Assembly (NCBI RefSeq): GCF_002575655.3
Contig: NC_053037.3
Coordinates: forward strand, 253,365,135 to 253,429,134
Direction: 5' to 3'
Origin: Aegilops tauschii subsp. strangulata
Lineage: Eukaryota; Streptophyta; Magnoliopsida; Poales; Poaceae
Length of the DNA stretch: 64,000 nt
The position numbers were made by a program, and so were the translations under genes. Shown one piece after another: positions 22,538 through 34,736 of the stretch (its first letter is position 1; each line of letters starts with the position of its first letter). The notes below the pieces were generated by a model that was given only the letters and a program-made list of their open reading frames with translations, ran no database searches and was not told the DNA's origin.

Positions 22538-24288
22538 TATCCCCTCCCTTGAGAAAGACCCGACCTCGGATCGAAATCTTCATCACCATGGTAGGGCGAA
22601 AGATCCTTGATGTTGAAGACGTCGCTCACGTTGTACTTGTCGCGCGGGAGGTCGATCTTGTAAGCGTTGTTGTTGTAGCGTGCTAGCACCTTGAAGGGTC
22701 CATCGGCTCGTGGTAGAAGTTTGGACTTGCGTTCGGTAGGGAAACGGTCCTTGCGAAGGTGTAGCCACACAAGATCTCCAATGTTGAATATCATGAGTTG
22801 CTTGTTGACATTGAGCTTGGTCGCGAGTTGTTGTACTTGGCGCTCGATGGTGTGCCATGTATCTTCATGCATCTTCTTTAGGTAGCTCACTCGGGTACTC
22901 ACGTCCATGTTGATGCGTTCTTGTAGTGGTAGAGCAAGAATGTCCAATGGGGATCACGGGTTGAAGCCGTAGACGACCTCGAAAGGGGACTTGCCGGTAG
23001 TCGAATGTCTTGCATGGTTGTAGGCGTACTTGGTGATAGGTAAGCACTCCTCCCACTCCTTGATGTTCTTCTTTATCAACACACGTAGTAGAGTGGAGAG
23101 TGTACGGTTCGTCACCTCCGTTTGGCCGTCGGTTTGGGGAGGGTATGCCATGGAGAATAGTAGCTTGATTCCGAGCTTGGCGCATAAAGTCTTCCAAAAG
23201 TAACTCAAGAACTTGACATCGCGGTCTGAGACAATCGTCTTTGGCACTCCATGAAGTCGCAAGATTTCCCTACAAAAGAGATTGGCAACATGTGAAGCAT
23301 CGTCTATCTTGTTGCAATGAGTGAAATGAGCCATTTTGGAGAATCAGTCCACAACAACAAAAACGGAATCCTTGCCATTTTTAGTTCTAGGCAAACCAAG
23401 CACAAAATCCATGCTAATATCTTCCCATGGTTGATATGGAATTGGAAGTGGCATGTAAAGGCCATGAGATTGAGCTTTAGACTTAGCTTTGCGACATGTA
23501 GAGCATCGGTTGGTTAAGCAGTTGACGTCGCGAAACATCTTGGGACAAAAATAGTTCTTGGAGAGTGTAGCAAGTATCTTGTCACGTCCAAAATGTCCCA
23601 TTAGTCCTCCTCCATGAGATTTTTGCAAAAGCAACAAACGGAGAGAAGACTCGGGGATGCAAAGTTTGTTAGCTCTCATAAGATAACCATCTTTGATGTA
23701 ATAGCGTTCCCAAGATTCTTGCAAAACACTTTGCATAAGGAATAGCAAAAGTAGGGTCATGCGCATACTGGTCTTTTATGTGCTCAAAGCCAATGACATT
23801 CAATTCAAATTGGGTAACAAGCATGCATATACGGGAAAGCGCATCCGCCACAACATTTTCCTTGCCTTTATTATACTTGATGACATAAGGAAAAGACTCT
23901 ATAAATTCACTCCACTTAGCATGACGCTTGTTCAACTTAGTTTGACCCTTAAGGTATTTAAGTGTTTCATGATCGGTATGGATGATAAATTCATGAGGGC
24001 GGAGATAATGTTCCCATTCACGCAAAACTCGCACTAAAGCATAGAGCTCTTTGTCATAGATGGGTTAATTGAGTTGCGCTCCGGAAAGTTTTTCGCTAAA
24101 GTATGCTATGTGGCGCTTCTCTTGCGTTAACCGGCTAAACCAAGGAAACTACGCACTTGTTGCAAATTGGTTGGTCGGGGCCAAGTTTTAATAGCATTGA
24201 TCTTAGATTCATCAACATGAACACCCCTAGAAGATACTACAAAACCCAAGAAAACAAGCTTATCGACACCAAAAAGGCATTTTTCCAT
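22387..24288 (-). pseudogene. C1 pol: RT end, RNase H, integrase, LTR tail
   Basis: The minus strand encodes, with several frame breaks, the end of RT (MEKCLFG), part of RNase H, and integrase with a CX2C zinc-finger end (CSTCRKAK), [16 protein letters not shown] and TDGQTEV, then a GPF module and a GPMTRARA tail that enters the 3' LTR. A deletion of about 210 nt at 24126 joins the RT/RNase H linker to RNase H, compared with C2. The tail stops at TGA (22387-22389) where the C1 5' LTR copy has Trp. Non-functional. Confidence 0.85.
22538..22550 (-). other. C1 polypurine tract
   Basis: AAGGGAGGGGATA on the minus strand lies immediately before the LTR start. C2 has AAGGGAGGGGAGA at 48790-48802. 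Confidence 0.85.
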
Positions 24289-25269
24289 TGATAGAGGCAA
24301 AGGTGTCTCGATCTTTCGATGAGATGATAACTATCGATTTGGTGGAGACGACTTTGACGATCCGACTACAAACGTGCACGACGTTGCGCCTTATCAATCG
24401 CTAAACCAATCTCCTGAGGTTACTGACGATGCCGGAAGCACGATCAGCCTGACCACGAAGGTCTATTCCTGCAAGCAATCGAAGAACGAGCAAGAATATG
24501 ATAATGCAATCTGAATATTGCGAATATATATGAAGTATTGATAGTGGTGGGGATCCGTAAGCGGTCTTGGTCTGGTCGTTGGACACAAACGAAGTACACG
24601 AAGTTGCAATGGCTAACTTTTAACTAAACAAATCCCAAGGAAAAAGCTACTAGATGGATCTACTTATATAGGAGCAAGGGGTGGCGGCCAAGGAGGTGGG
24701 AGGACGTCCCAAGGCAGCCTAAAACCAACCCTAGGTCGTACAAGGCTCATGGGCCCAAGTGGAGGTGATGCAACACCTTTGGACTTGTAGTTTGACTCGG
24801 ATTCTGGTGCAACGTCAGATTGTTTCGACCATAACTCAATGCTCCAGACGAATTTAAAGGTGAATCCAATTGGGTTGGAAAGAGCACGAAATCTAGTTTC
24901 CAACAAAAAAAGAATCACCCAATTCAGAGTCCGTATGAAAAAGTTGTTGGCGTTTTGAGTCAGGTATGTCTGTGCAGTCCGAATCTGAATCCAGAACGTG
25001 AGAGACTTGGACTCTATCTTCTCTTGGCCCAAAAGTGACGTGAGAGGACTTTTTGAACAGAACCTAAACTTCTCCTTTTGCCTTATCTTCATATGTGGAT
25101 TGTACAAATGTCCCATACACCTGCAATTAGACAAAACACAAAAGTGTGTGAAGTATTTTTGTTCTGGATAACATAAATAGATTATTGAATAGTTTGCACC
25201 AGAAATCACCTGAAAATATCCATGTATGCAATATTTTTGGTCGTATCCAAGGTAGTCATGTCCTCATCA
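24289..25269 (-). repeat. Complete B LTR, isolated
   Basis: This 981-bp B LTR has intact ends. Its left flank is C1 RT (TCCAT), its right flank a truncated plus-strand A LTR (TAATG). The flanks do not match, so it is not a simple solo LTR; a deletion probably removed its partner and part of C1 and A4. U3 keeps an open frame (24664-25209 and beyond). Confidence 0.85.
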
Positions 25270-26066
25270 TAATGTTCATGAGAATATGATGCTGCCTAAA
25301 TTGGATACATTTGTTTTGCTTACAAATGAAGGGCCTGGCATGGATAAGAGGGATGAACATTGGAGCAAGAACAAGCATGGAGTTGATGGCATGCGCAAGG
25401 GGAACAAGAACGGAGTTACAAGTGATGATTTCAGGACTTTGAAGCCACCATAATGAGTGCATGAAGCCTTGGACGAAATATACAAGATGCCACTTCATAA
25501 ACTTCGTCCAGAGGCTATTCTAGGTGCTGCATCACCTTATTATTGGGCCAGGCCCATGTAATTTCGAAATACATAAGTATAGGCTGTTTTTAGAGTCTGT
25601 ATGTGTGGGGAAACAAGAGATAGGGTTGGTTTCAGACCCCTTCCCCGTGGGCCACGAAATTCCCCCTCTTCCTCCATATATACAGCCCTTAGGGCACCGT
25701 TTAGACTTTGGGTTTTGTTTAGATTAAAAGTTCGCCATAGCTGCAACTTCGCGTACTTCGTTTGTGTTCAACGACCAGACCAAGGCGTCAGAGAACCCCA
25801 CCTTCATTAATAAAGCTTTCCTCTTATATTCGCAATATCCAGATTGCAATCTTAGTTTCTTGCTTGTTCTTCGTTTGCTCGCAGGAAACAAGCCCTCGTG
25901 GTCAGGTTGATCGTGCTCCGGCGTGGTCAATAACCCTCAGAAGTTGGTTTAGCGATTGCTAAGGCGCGACGTCTCGCACGTTCGTAGTCGGATCGTCAAG
26001 GTCGACTCCCACAGAAAACGATAGCGACCATCTCATCGAAACATCGAGACACCTTTGCCTCTATCA
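25270..26066 (+). repeat. A4 5' LTR, 5'-truncated
   Basis: It starts inside U3 (TAATGTTCATGAG) and ends CCTCTATCA. It carries the A-II version AGC-ATGGATAAGAGG of U3 (called CATGGATAAG in the 3' LTR too). TATATA at about 25678 and AATAAAG at about 25808 are kept. Confidence 0.85.
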
Positions 26067-27249
26067 AGTGTTATCAGATTTCCAGGTTGCTCGGTGAGAT
26101 TTTACAGGTTTTTGTAGTTTAGATCGAGTCTGTTCTTCATACCTATAGTCCACGAAAAAGCCAAAAAAAATTAGGGTTAGTTCATCTTATCCGAACCAAT
26201 CTGAGCCTTTGCATAATCTTTTCGGTATTTGCTTTGTTGAATTTGCGGTTGCATCGTCGTGTCAAGTTGCTGGTCCTAGCGTCTAGTACTTTAGAGTTTC
26301 AAGTTCTGTTCACAAGTTGTCACGCCGCCGCCGCACCATCGTCATCACCGCTGCCATATACAACCATGGTCATCACCGCTGCCATATACCACCATCATCA
26401 TCACCGCTGCCATATACCACCATCGTCATCACCGCTGCCATATACCACCATCGTCATCGCCGCTACCATATACCACATATCCACCGCCATCACGCTAATC
26501 CGAGTCCACCTCCATCACAGATTCGCCACCAGTCCGTTTTCTACCGCCGTGCATATATCCGCCACCAGTCCGAGTTTCCACCAGATTCATCTCCGCCACC
26601 AGTCCTAGTCCGAGTCCAGTAATTGTTGCTCTGTTCTCGATTTCCAGATCACGCAGTACTCCGAGTCGTGACAGAGTAGGACTCCCCAACTTTCGAGCCA
26701 TCCGCAGAAGAAAAATAGTTCCAGTTTAAAAAAAACTAAGTCTGGAAAATTCTGGCTAGGCAGTTTTTAGGACATTTGTAGACTTTTTCGAAAAATATTT
26801 GTTGCGGAGCAAAAAAGAGAGGAAAAAAAGTGAAAAAAGAAAAAATATCAGAGTGTGCTCCTCCCTTGTTTACGTGCAGCGCCGTGATTTTGTTAGTGTT
26901 CTAGGCTCGCGTCTCTAGTACGGTCTAGCCTAGGACCAGCACAATACCGTCGTTGAGCGTTTATTCCACTTTGCATATCTGAATTGATTATTGCTGACCC
27001 TTTTTGCTACCATATTATAAGCCTTCCCAGCTCCACATACATCTACATCGTGCGTTTGACTCTCCCTGGTAATCGCTTTATACAAGCTTTGAGAGTTTTG
27101 ACTACATCGGTTGCCGATCACCGCCTGCTGCTGGATAAGAACTGGTAAGAATTTGAGATTTGCTTGACGGATTTGTGACACCCACCACCACCACCACTTG
27201 TTAGTAGTCTGTAGGATCATATTCTTGTGTGTTTCTATTGCTGCTAACC
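26067..27249 (+). other. A4 leader, primer site with mismatch
   Basis: The primer site reads TGTTATCAGA (26069-26078), one mismatch from TGGTATCAGA. The leader has a 28-bp tandem repeat (26348-26475) and the conserved pre-gag block (about 26890-27175). No ORF. Confidence 0.8.
26348..26475 (+). repeat. 28-bp tandem repeat in A4 leader
   Basis: CCGCTGCC/CCGCTACC begins at 26348, 26376, 26404, 26432 and 26460, an exact 28-bp period (CCGCTGCCATATACCACCAT core). It replaces the 24/18-bp repeat of A-I copies. Confidence 0.85.
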
Positions 27250-28281
27250 ATGCCAGGATCACAAGCCGACGAGATTGACTGGGAGAACTTAACGAACAAG
27301 GAGCTTCATGATAGGTTTCAGCAAACAATGACTGAACAGGTGCAAGATGTGTTGAACAATTTTGAAGAGGCCATGGAGAAGATCACTGGCCTTGAGAAGA
27401 CGTCCGAAACAAAGCTCGATAACAGATTTAATGAACTGCTTGCGCGTCTTCCACCACCGGCTACACCTGCCGCACCTCTGCAACAACAACAACAACAACA
27501 ACAACGACGACTACCTCCACGTCGCGAAACAGCCCTCCGCCGAGTGAGCCGTGTTCCTCTTCAGCCTGGCAAAACTGTTGGTGCTGCTGTTGATAATTCT
27601 GTGGCTCCTGCTGCTGATGGGGAGGAGGATGATTATGCGGGAGATTACGAGGATGAGGTTGATCAAAATCAGAACTACGTGCAACCACCAGCACCACAAT
27701 CACCAGGTACGAGATCATGACCATCTCCCTAAACTGAAATTGAATATTCCACCATTTGAGGGTAGATATGTTCCTGATATATATCTTACTTGGGAGTTAG
27801 AAACTGAACAACGATTTACATGTTTACAATATCCTGAGGAGAGACGTGTTCCTGCTGCTGTTTGTGCTTTCACTAGCTTTGCATGTGTTTGGTGGTCTGA
27901 ACATTGTAGATTATATCCTATTCCAGCTACTTGGGCTGCTTTGAAAACTGCTATGCGTACTGGTTGGGTTCCACCATATTATCAACGTGAATTAATTCAA
28001 AAATTGCAGCGTTTATGACAAGGAAAAAATTCCGTAGAAGAATATTATCAGGAATTACAAACTGGCATGATTAGATGTGGTATTGTTGAGGAGAATGAAG
28101 CTATGCTTGCACGTTTTATGGTGGATTAAATAGAGAGATTCAGACCATTCTAGAGTATAAGGAGTATAATAATATCACTCGTTTATTCCATCTTGCTTGT
28201 AAAGCTGAACGTGAAGTGCAGGATCGACAGGCTTTGGCGCGGACTAACTTTTCTGCAGGTCGACCTTCATCATGGACACCA
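27250..28281 (+). pseudogene. A4 gag, N-terminal part (A-II type)
   Basis: ATG at 27250 (MPGSQADEIDW). A CAA-repeat poly-Q tract lies at 27481-27507. Deletion and frameshift near 27715 (acidic linker to VRDHD), TGA at about 28016 (RL-stop-Q) and a 1-bp loss near 28116 disrupt it. It ends in the TSD copy CACCA (28277-28281) of the inserted LTR and resumes at 29205. Confidence 0.85.
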
Positions 28282-29199
28282 TGATAAAGGCAAAGGTGTC
28301 CCGTCTTTCGATGAGATGATGAATATCGCTTTGATGGAAGTCGACTTTGACGATCCGACTACGAACGTGCGAGGACGTCGCGCCTTAGCAATCGCTAAAC
28401 CAACTCCGAGAGGTTATCGACCACGCCGGAGCACGATCAACCTGACCACGAGGGTCTGTTTCCTGCGAGCAAACGAAGAACAGGCAAGAAACTGAGATTG
28501 CAATCTGGATATTGCGAATATAAGATGAAAGCTTTATTGATCAAGGTGGGGTTCTGTGACGCCTTTGTCTGGTCGCTGAACACAAACGAAGGACGCGAAG
28601 TTGCAGCTATGGCGAACTTTTAATCTAAACAAAACCCAAAGTCTAAACGACGCCCTAAGGGCTGTATATATGGAGGAAGAGGGGGGGAATTTCGTGGCCC
28701 TTGAGGAAGGGGTCCGAAACCAACCCTATCTCTTGTTTCCCCACACATACGGACTCTAAAAACAGCCTATACTTATGTATTTCGAAATTACATGGGCCTG
28801 GCCCAATAATAAGGTGACGCAGCACCTAGAATAGCCTCTGGACGAAAGTTATGAAGTAGCATCTTGTATATTTCGTCCAAGGCTTCATGCACGCATTATG
28901 GTGGCTTCAACGTCCTGAAATCATCACTTGTAACTCCGTTCTTGTTCCCCATGCGCATGCCATCATCTCCATGCTTGTTCTTGCTCCAATGTTCATCCTT
29001 CTCAAAGCTAGGCCCTTCATTTGTAAGCAAAACAAATGTATCCAATTTAGGCAGCATCATATTCTCATGAACATTAGAATCATTAGCAAGAAACGAAAGT
29101 ACCTGGTAATTTAATTGGCGTGCGCGAGCTCTAGTAATTGGTCCAGTATGTATAGCAGCAGGGACTGTGGGTGTAATAATTGTATTGATGTCCTCATCA
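28282..29199 (-). mobile_element. Solo family A LTR, TSD CACCA
   Basis: This complete 918-bp LTR lies in A4 gag, flanked by CACCA at 28277-28281 and 29200-29204. No internal sequence remains, so it is the product of LTR-LTR recombination. In its own sense its 3' end reads CCTTTATCA (one change). The U3 is A-I type. Confidence 0.93.
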
Positions 29200-29204
29200 C
29201 ACCA

Positions 29205-32200
29205 CGTGCATCCTCTACTTCCACTACACCATCACCTCCATCAGGTGCCACCTCCAGCCGTGATACAAGAAAGCAGGCACAACCACCACTCTCTGCCAAG
29301 AGCACACCTGCCGGGCCTGCGCAGAGCTCTTCTTCTTCCATGGCGTCAACAGGGCACACAAGTGATATTATTTGTCATCGTTGTAAGGGAAGAGGACATT
29401 TTGCGAGAGAATGCAAATCTCAGCGTGTGATTATTGCTACTGAGGATGGTGGGTATGAGTCCGCTAGTGACTATGATGAGGAGACTTTGGCTCTTATTAC
29501 ACATGAAGAACACGGTGGAGATGATTCTGATCATGAGACGCAATACATGGCTGCTGAAGATGCTGATAGGTATGAATGTTTAGTTGCTCAACGTGTTTTG
29601 AGTGTGCAGGTTAGACAAGCTGAGCAAAATCAGAGGCATAATTTGTTCCATACAAAGGGAGTTGTGAAGGAACGTTCTATTCGCGTCATCATAGATGGAG
29701 GGAGCTGCAACAACTTGGCTAGCATGGAGATGGTGGAGAAGCTATCTCTCACCACAAGACCACATCCACATCCTTACTACATCCAATGGTTCAACAACAG
29801 CGGCAAGGTTAAGGTAACACGTATTGTTCGGGTGCATTTTAGTATCTCTACATATGCTGATTATGTTGATTGTGATGTGGTACCTATGCAAGCATGTTCC
29901 TTATTACTTGGTAGACCATGGCAATTTGATAAAAATTATGTACACCATGGTAGAAACAATCAGTATACTCTTGTTCATAAGGATAAAAATATTACTTTGC
30001 TTCCTATGACTCCTAATTGCATTTTGAAAGTGATATTAATAGAGCTAATAAAGCAAAACAGGAGAAAAATAAGAGTGAAAATCAGATTGTGGCAAAAGAA
30101 TTTGAGCAACAAATGAAGCCTAATAATAAACCATCTAGTGTTGCTTCTGAAATTAAATTGAAAAGTGCATGTTTACTTGCCACCAAATCTGATATTGATG
30201 AGCTAGACTTTAGCAACTCTGTTTGCTATGCTTTTGTGTGCAAAGAGGCATTATTTTCATTCGAGGACGTGCCTTCCTCTTTGCCCCCTGCTGTCACTAA
30301 CATTTTGCAGGAGTTCGTTGACGTCTTCCCACAAGACGTGCCACCGGGATTACCACCTATTCGAGGGATTGAGCATCAAATTGACTTAATTCCTGGTGCA
30401 TCGCTACCCAATCGTGCACCATACCGTACCAATCCAGAGGAGATGAAGGAGATTATGCGTCAAGTACAGGAGCTGCTCGACAAAGGTTATATACGCGAAT
30501 CTATTAGTCCTTGTGTTGTTCCTATTATACTAGTGCCTAAAAAGGATGGTACGTCGCGTATGTGTGTTGACTTTCCCTTATGTCATTAAACACAAGAAGG
30601 GTAAAGAAAATGTTATTGCTGATGCTTTGTCTCGTCGCTATACTATACTTTCACAACTTGACTTCAAAATATTTCGTTTGGAGACCATCAAAGATCAATA
30701 TGTGCATGATGCTGATTATAAAGACGTAATGCAGAATTGTAAAGAAGGAAGAACATGGAACAAGTTCGTTATTAATGATGTGGCTTTGTGTTCCGTGCTA
30801 ACAAGCTATGCATTCCTGCTAGCTCTGTTCGTCTTTTGTTGTTGCAGGAGGCGCATGGAGGAGGATTAATGGGACACTTTGGCGTGAAGAAGACAGAGGA
30901 CGTACTTGCTACACATTTCTTTTGGCCAAAGATGAGACGGGATGTTGAGCGTTTTGTTGCTCGCTGCACTACATGTCAAAAAGCTAAGTCACGACTCAAT
31001 CCTCATGGTTTATATATGCCTTTGCCTGTACCTAGTGTTCCTTGGGAGGATATATCTATGGACTTTGTTTTAGGTTTACCTCGAACAAAGAAGGGGAGGG
31101 ATAGCATATTTGTTGTCGTGGATAGATTCTCTAAAATGGCACACTTTATACCATGTCATAAAAGTGATGATGTTGTTAATGTTGCTGATTTGCTCTTTCG
31201 TGAAATTATTCGCTTGCATGGTGTGCCAAATACTATTGTTTCAGATCGTGATACTAAATTTCTTAGCCACTTTTGGAGATGTTTATGGGCTAAGTTGGGG
31301 ACTAAACTGCTTTTTAGTACTACTTGTCACCCCCAAACTGATGGTCAAACTGAAGTAGTCAATAGAACATTGTCTACTATGCTTAGGGTTGTTTTGAAGA
31401 ATAATAAGAAAATGTGGGAAGAATGCTTGCCTCATATTGAATTTGCTTATAATCGTTCGTTGCATTCTACTACTAAGATGTGCCCTTTTGAAATTGTGTA
31501 TGGTTTCCTACCTCGTGCACCCTTGATTTGTTGCCTCTTCCATCTTCGGAGAAGGTTAATTTTGATGCTAAACAACGTGCTGAATTGATCTTAAAAATGC
31601 ATGAGTTAACTAAGGACAACATTGAGCGTATGAATGCTAAATATAAACTTGCTGGAGATAAGGGTAGAAAACATGTTGTCTTTACCCCTGGAGATCTTGT
31701 GTGGTTACATTTGCGTAAGGATAGGTTTCCTAATTTGCGCAAATCAAAGCAAATGCCATGTGCTGATGGTCCTTTTAAGGTGTTAGAGAAAATAAATGAT
31801 AATGCATATAAACTTGAGCTGCCTGCAGATTTTGGGGTTAGTCCCACTTTTAACATTGCATATTTGAAGCCTTATTTGGGTGAGGAAGATGAGCTTCCGT
31901 CGAGGAAGACTTCATTTCAAGAAGGGGAGGATGATGTGGACATCAATACCATTGTAACACCCACAGCCCCTACTACTACATATACTGGACCAATTACTAG
32001 AGCTCGCGCACGCCAATTAAATTATCAGGTACTTTCGTTTCTTGGTAATGATTCTAATGTTCATGAGAATATGATGTTGCCTAAATTGGATACATTTGTT
32101 TTGCTTACAAATGAAGGGCCTAGCATGGATAAGAGGGATGAACATTGGAGCAAGAACAAGCATGGAGTTGATGGCATGCGCAAGGGGAACAAGAACGGAG

Positions 32201-32238
32201 TTACAAGTGATGATTTCAGGACTTTGAAGCCACCATAA
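29205..32238 (+). pseudogene. A4 gag end, protease, integrase; RT deleted
   Basis: The sequence continues gag with zinc knuckle (CHRCKGRGHFAREC, near 29375), protease IDGGS (about 29693) and the RT start ([13 protein letters not shown]). It then jumps at 30570 to the end of RNase H ([10 protein letters not shown]). Relative to A2, 8139-9139 (1,001 nt) is missing, with the word TTGA at the junction. Integrase with [20 protein letters not shown] and TDGQTEV follows. Small frameshifts lie near 30027, 30783 and 31525. The frame then crosses the polypurine tract (31919-31931) into the 3' LTR and stops at 32236-32238. Confidence 0.88.
31919..31931 (+). other. A4 polypurine tract
   Basis: AAGAAGGGGAGGA, directly before the LTR start TGATGTGGAC. 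Confidence 0.88.
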
Positions 32239-32852
32239 TTAGTGCATGATGCCTTGGACGAAATATACAAGATGCCACTTCATAAACTTCGTCCAGAGGC
32301 TATTCTAGGTGCTGCATCACCTTATTATTGGGCCAGGCCCATGTAATTTCGAAATACATAAGTATAGGCTGTTTTTAGAGTCCGTATGTGTGGGGAAACA
32401 AGAGATAGGGTTGGTCTCGGACCCCTTCCCCAAGGGCCACGAAATTCCCCCCTGTTCCTCCATATATACAGCCCTTAGGGCACCGTTTAGACCTTGGATT
32501 TTGTTTAGATTAAAAGTTCGCCATAGCTGCAATTTCGCGTACTTCGTTTGTGTTCAACGACCAGACCAAGGCGTCACAGAACACCACCTTCATTAATAAA
32601 GCTTTCCTCTTATATTCGCAATATCCAGATTGCAATCTTAGTTTCTTGCTTGTTCTTCGTTTACTCACAGGAAACAGGCCCTCGTGGTCAGGTTGATCGT
32701 GCTCCGGCATGGTCAATAACCCTCGGAAGTTGGTTTAGCGATTGCTAAGGCGTGACGTCTCGCACGTTCGTAGTCGGATTGTCAAGGTTGACTCCCACAG
32801 AAAACGATAGCCACCATCTCATCGAAACATCGGGACAACTTTGCCTCTATCA
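31932..32852 (+). repeat. A4 3' LTR
   Basis: Complete, 921 bp, A-II type. It abuts C1 gag on the right. Confidence 0.9.
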
Positions 32853-34736
32853 CAAGACGTTGGAGACAACAAGAGCCGGGCTCGAATCTTTGTCACAAAA
32901 GACTTGATCATCTTCATCTTCGTTGTTCACTTGCCGGTGCATGGCCACTTGCTCAAGGGCTTCCATTTCTCCTTCACTCATGGAGTCATAGGTTCCGTCG
33001 TCGTTGAGGATCATGGTGCGTTTGTTTGTGCACTTAAAGGACTTGTGGCCTCGGCCGCCGCATGTGAAGCATTTGAAGAAACTTGTTTTGATTGTTTCAT
33101 CGGTTGGGGTAGATGATGATGAAGCTTTCGGCTTGAAGCTGCTTGTAGTAGGCGGACGACTTGAGCTTGTCGAAGATTTCTTGTAACGTGACTTGTCGCC
33201 ATTGCTTGTAGGTGGCTTGGTTGAGGTAGAAGGTGTTGGAGTTGTTGAAGCTTGGGTGTTGGAGAAACCATAGGACTTGGATTAGAACTTGGCATACTTG
33301 AAGTCATCTTGCACTTGGCGTTCCGCCTTGGTAGCTTGATGCACTGGCTCGATGAGGTTCGAGTATGGTTGGAAGTCGGCGATCTTCTTGATAGGATGAT
33401 TGAGTCCATTCGAGAAACGTGCCATAGTTTGCTCATCATCTTCCGTGACATTGGCCCTTATCATGGCAATCTCCATTTCCTTGTAGTACTCTTCAACGCT
33501 CTGGGTTCCTTGCTTAAGGAATTGGAGTTTCTTGAAGAGGTCGCGGTTGTAGTAGTTTGGCACGAATCGTGCTCTCATGACATCCTTCATTTGCGCCCAA
33601 GTAGTGATGGGTGGTTCACCTCTTGCCTCTCGGCGCTCAATGACTTGTTGCCACCAAATGAGGACGTAGTCTTGGAATTCAAGGGATGCCATTGCTATCT
33701 TCTTCTCTTCTTCGTAGTTGTGCAAGCGGAAGATTTTGTCAACCTTCAATGCCCATGATATGTACTCTTCGGGGTCATTGCTTCCGGTGAACTTGGGCAT
33801 TGTGAACTTTAGCTTGCCGTATCGTTGCTCTTCATTGTGTTGGGGTCGAGGATGATGACGCCCATGTCGTTGAGGATTGACAAAGTCATGTTGCTCTTGG
33901 CGAGGAGGGTTGTCGACCTCATGTTGCTCTTGTCTTGGAAGATTTCCATTGTCATGGTGCTCTTGTTGAACTTGATGTTCTTGGCGAGCTTGTGGAGGCG
34001 CTTGTCGATCTTGACGAGGAACTTGACGATGCACACGTGATTGATAAATCCTTTCTTGAACTTCATCGCGAAGCGCTTCTTGTTGCTCATGAGCTTATCG
34101 GCCTCGGTTGGCTACGGCACGACTTGAATCACGAAGGGCACGTTGCACCTCAAGTGCTTGAGCTTCATGTAGTTGTTGTTCTTGACGTTGTGCCTCGGCG
34201 TCTTGTGCATCTTCATGTTGTCTCGCACGTTCCTCTTGTTCTTGTTGTCGTTGGCGTTGGCGTTCTTGTGCTTGCGCGAATGCAGCTTGGTTTTGACAGT
34301 GTCGATGCTCTTGAGAGTCGGTGTCGTGTAGAGGATTGCGGTTTGCTTGATGATCTTGACGCGCGGCACGATGAAGAGTGTTCGATGTCGGGGTACTTGA
34401 GCCAGAGATAGTGTCGTCAGAGTGTCGACTCGAGCGGCTCCTTCTTGAGTAGGACGAAGTGGTAGAAGAGCGGTTGACCAACAAGGCACAAATCTCGTCC
34501 ATTCTTGCGTCATTCTCGTGCTTGTGTTCGTCGAGCTTGTGGTCGAAGTAGTCTCTTGTGCGTTGCTCGGAGAGTCGCAAGTCGGTGGCGAGGTTGTCGA
34601 TGCGGTCGCTCATTGCTAGTTGCTCTTCATGCAAGGCTCGTTGTGTACCAAATAGGTGTAGCTTGGTGACGTAGTTGTTCGCATCGTCATCTTGCTCAAG
34701 GAAGAGTGGGTTTGTAGAGGTACTTGGCCTATCCAT
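32853..34736 (-). pseudogene. C1 gag
   Basis: Start ATG at 34736 (MDRPSTSTNP), the position that matches the C3 start. The sequence has a Gln/Arg/Glu-rich, coiled N-terminal part, a Retrotrans_gag-type domain (KLKFTMPKFTGSNDPEEY, then WWQQV, YYNRDLFKKL, VEEYY), and a zinc knuckle CFTCGGRGHKSFKC near 33036-33077. Frame breaks occur near 34095 and 33290. It ends at 32853 against A4; protease is lost. The capsid/nucleocapsid role is inferred from these motifs. Confidence 0.82.

Larger units (their letters stand above)
25270..32852 (+). mobile_element. Family A element A4 (A-II type), defective
   Basis: Plus strand: truncated 5' LTR 25270-26066, mutated primer site, leader, gag split by a solo LTR, pol lacking RT and most of RNase H, polypurine tract and complete 3' LTR 31932-32852. 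It is inserted in C1; right flank CAAGA (32853-32857), left flank lost. Confidence 0.85.

Noticed and set aside
33252..33758. Plus-strand ORFs over C1 gag (33252-33758, 33935-34411)
   Set aside because: They are the reverse of a Gln/Glu-rich gag; the minus strand carries the zinc knuckle and gag motifs.
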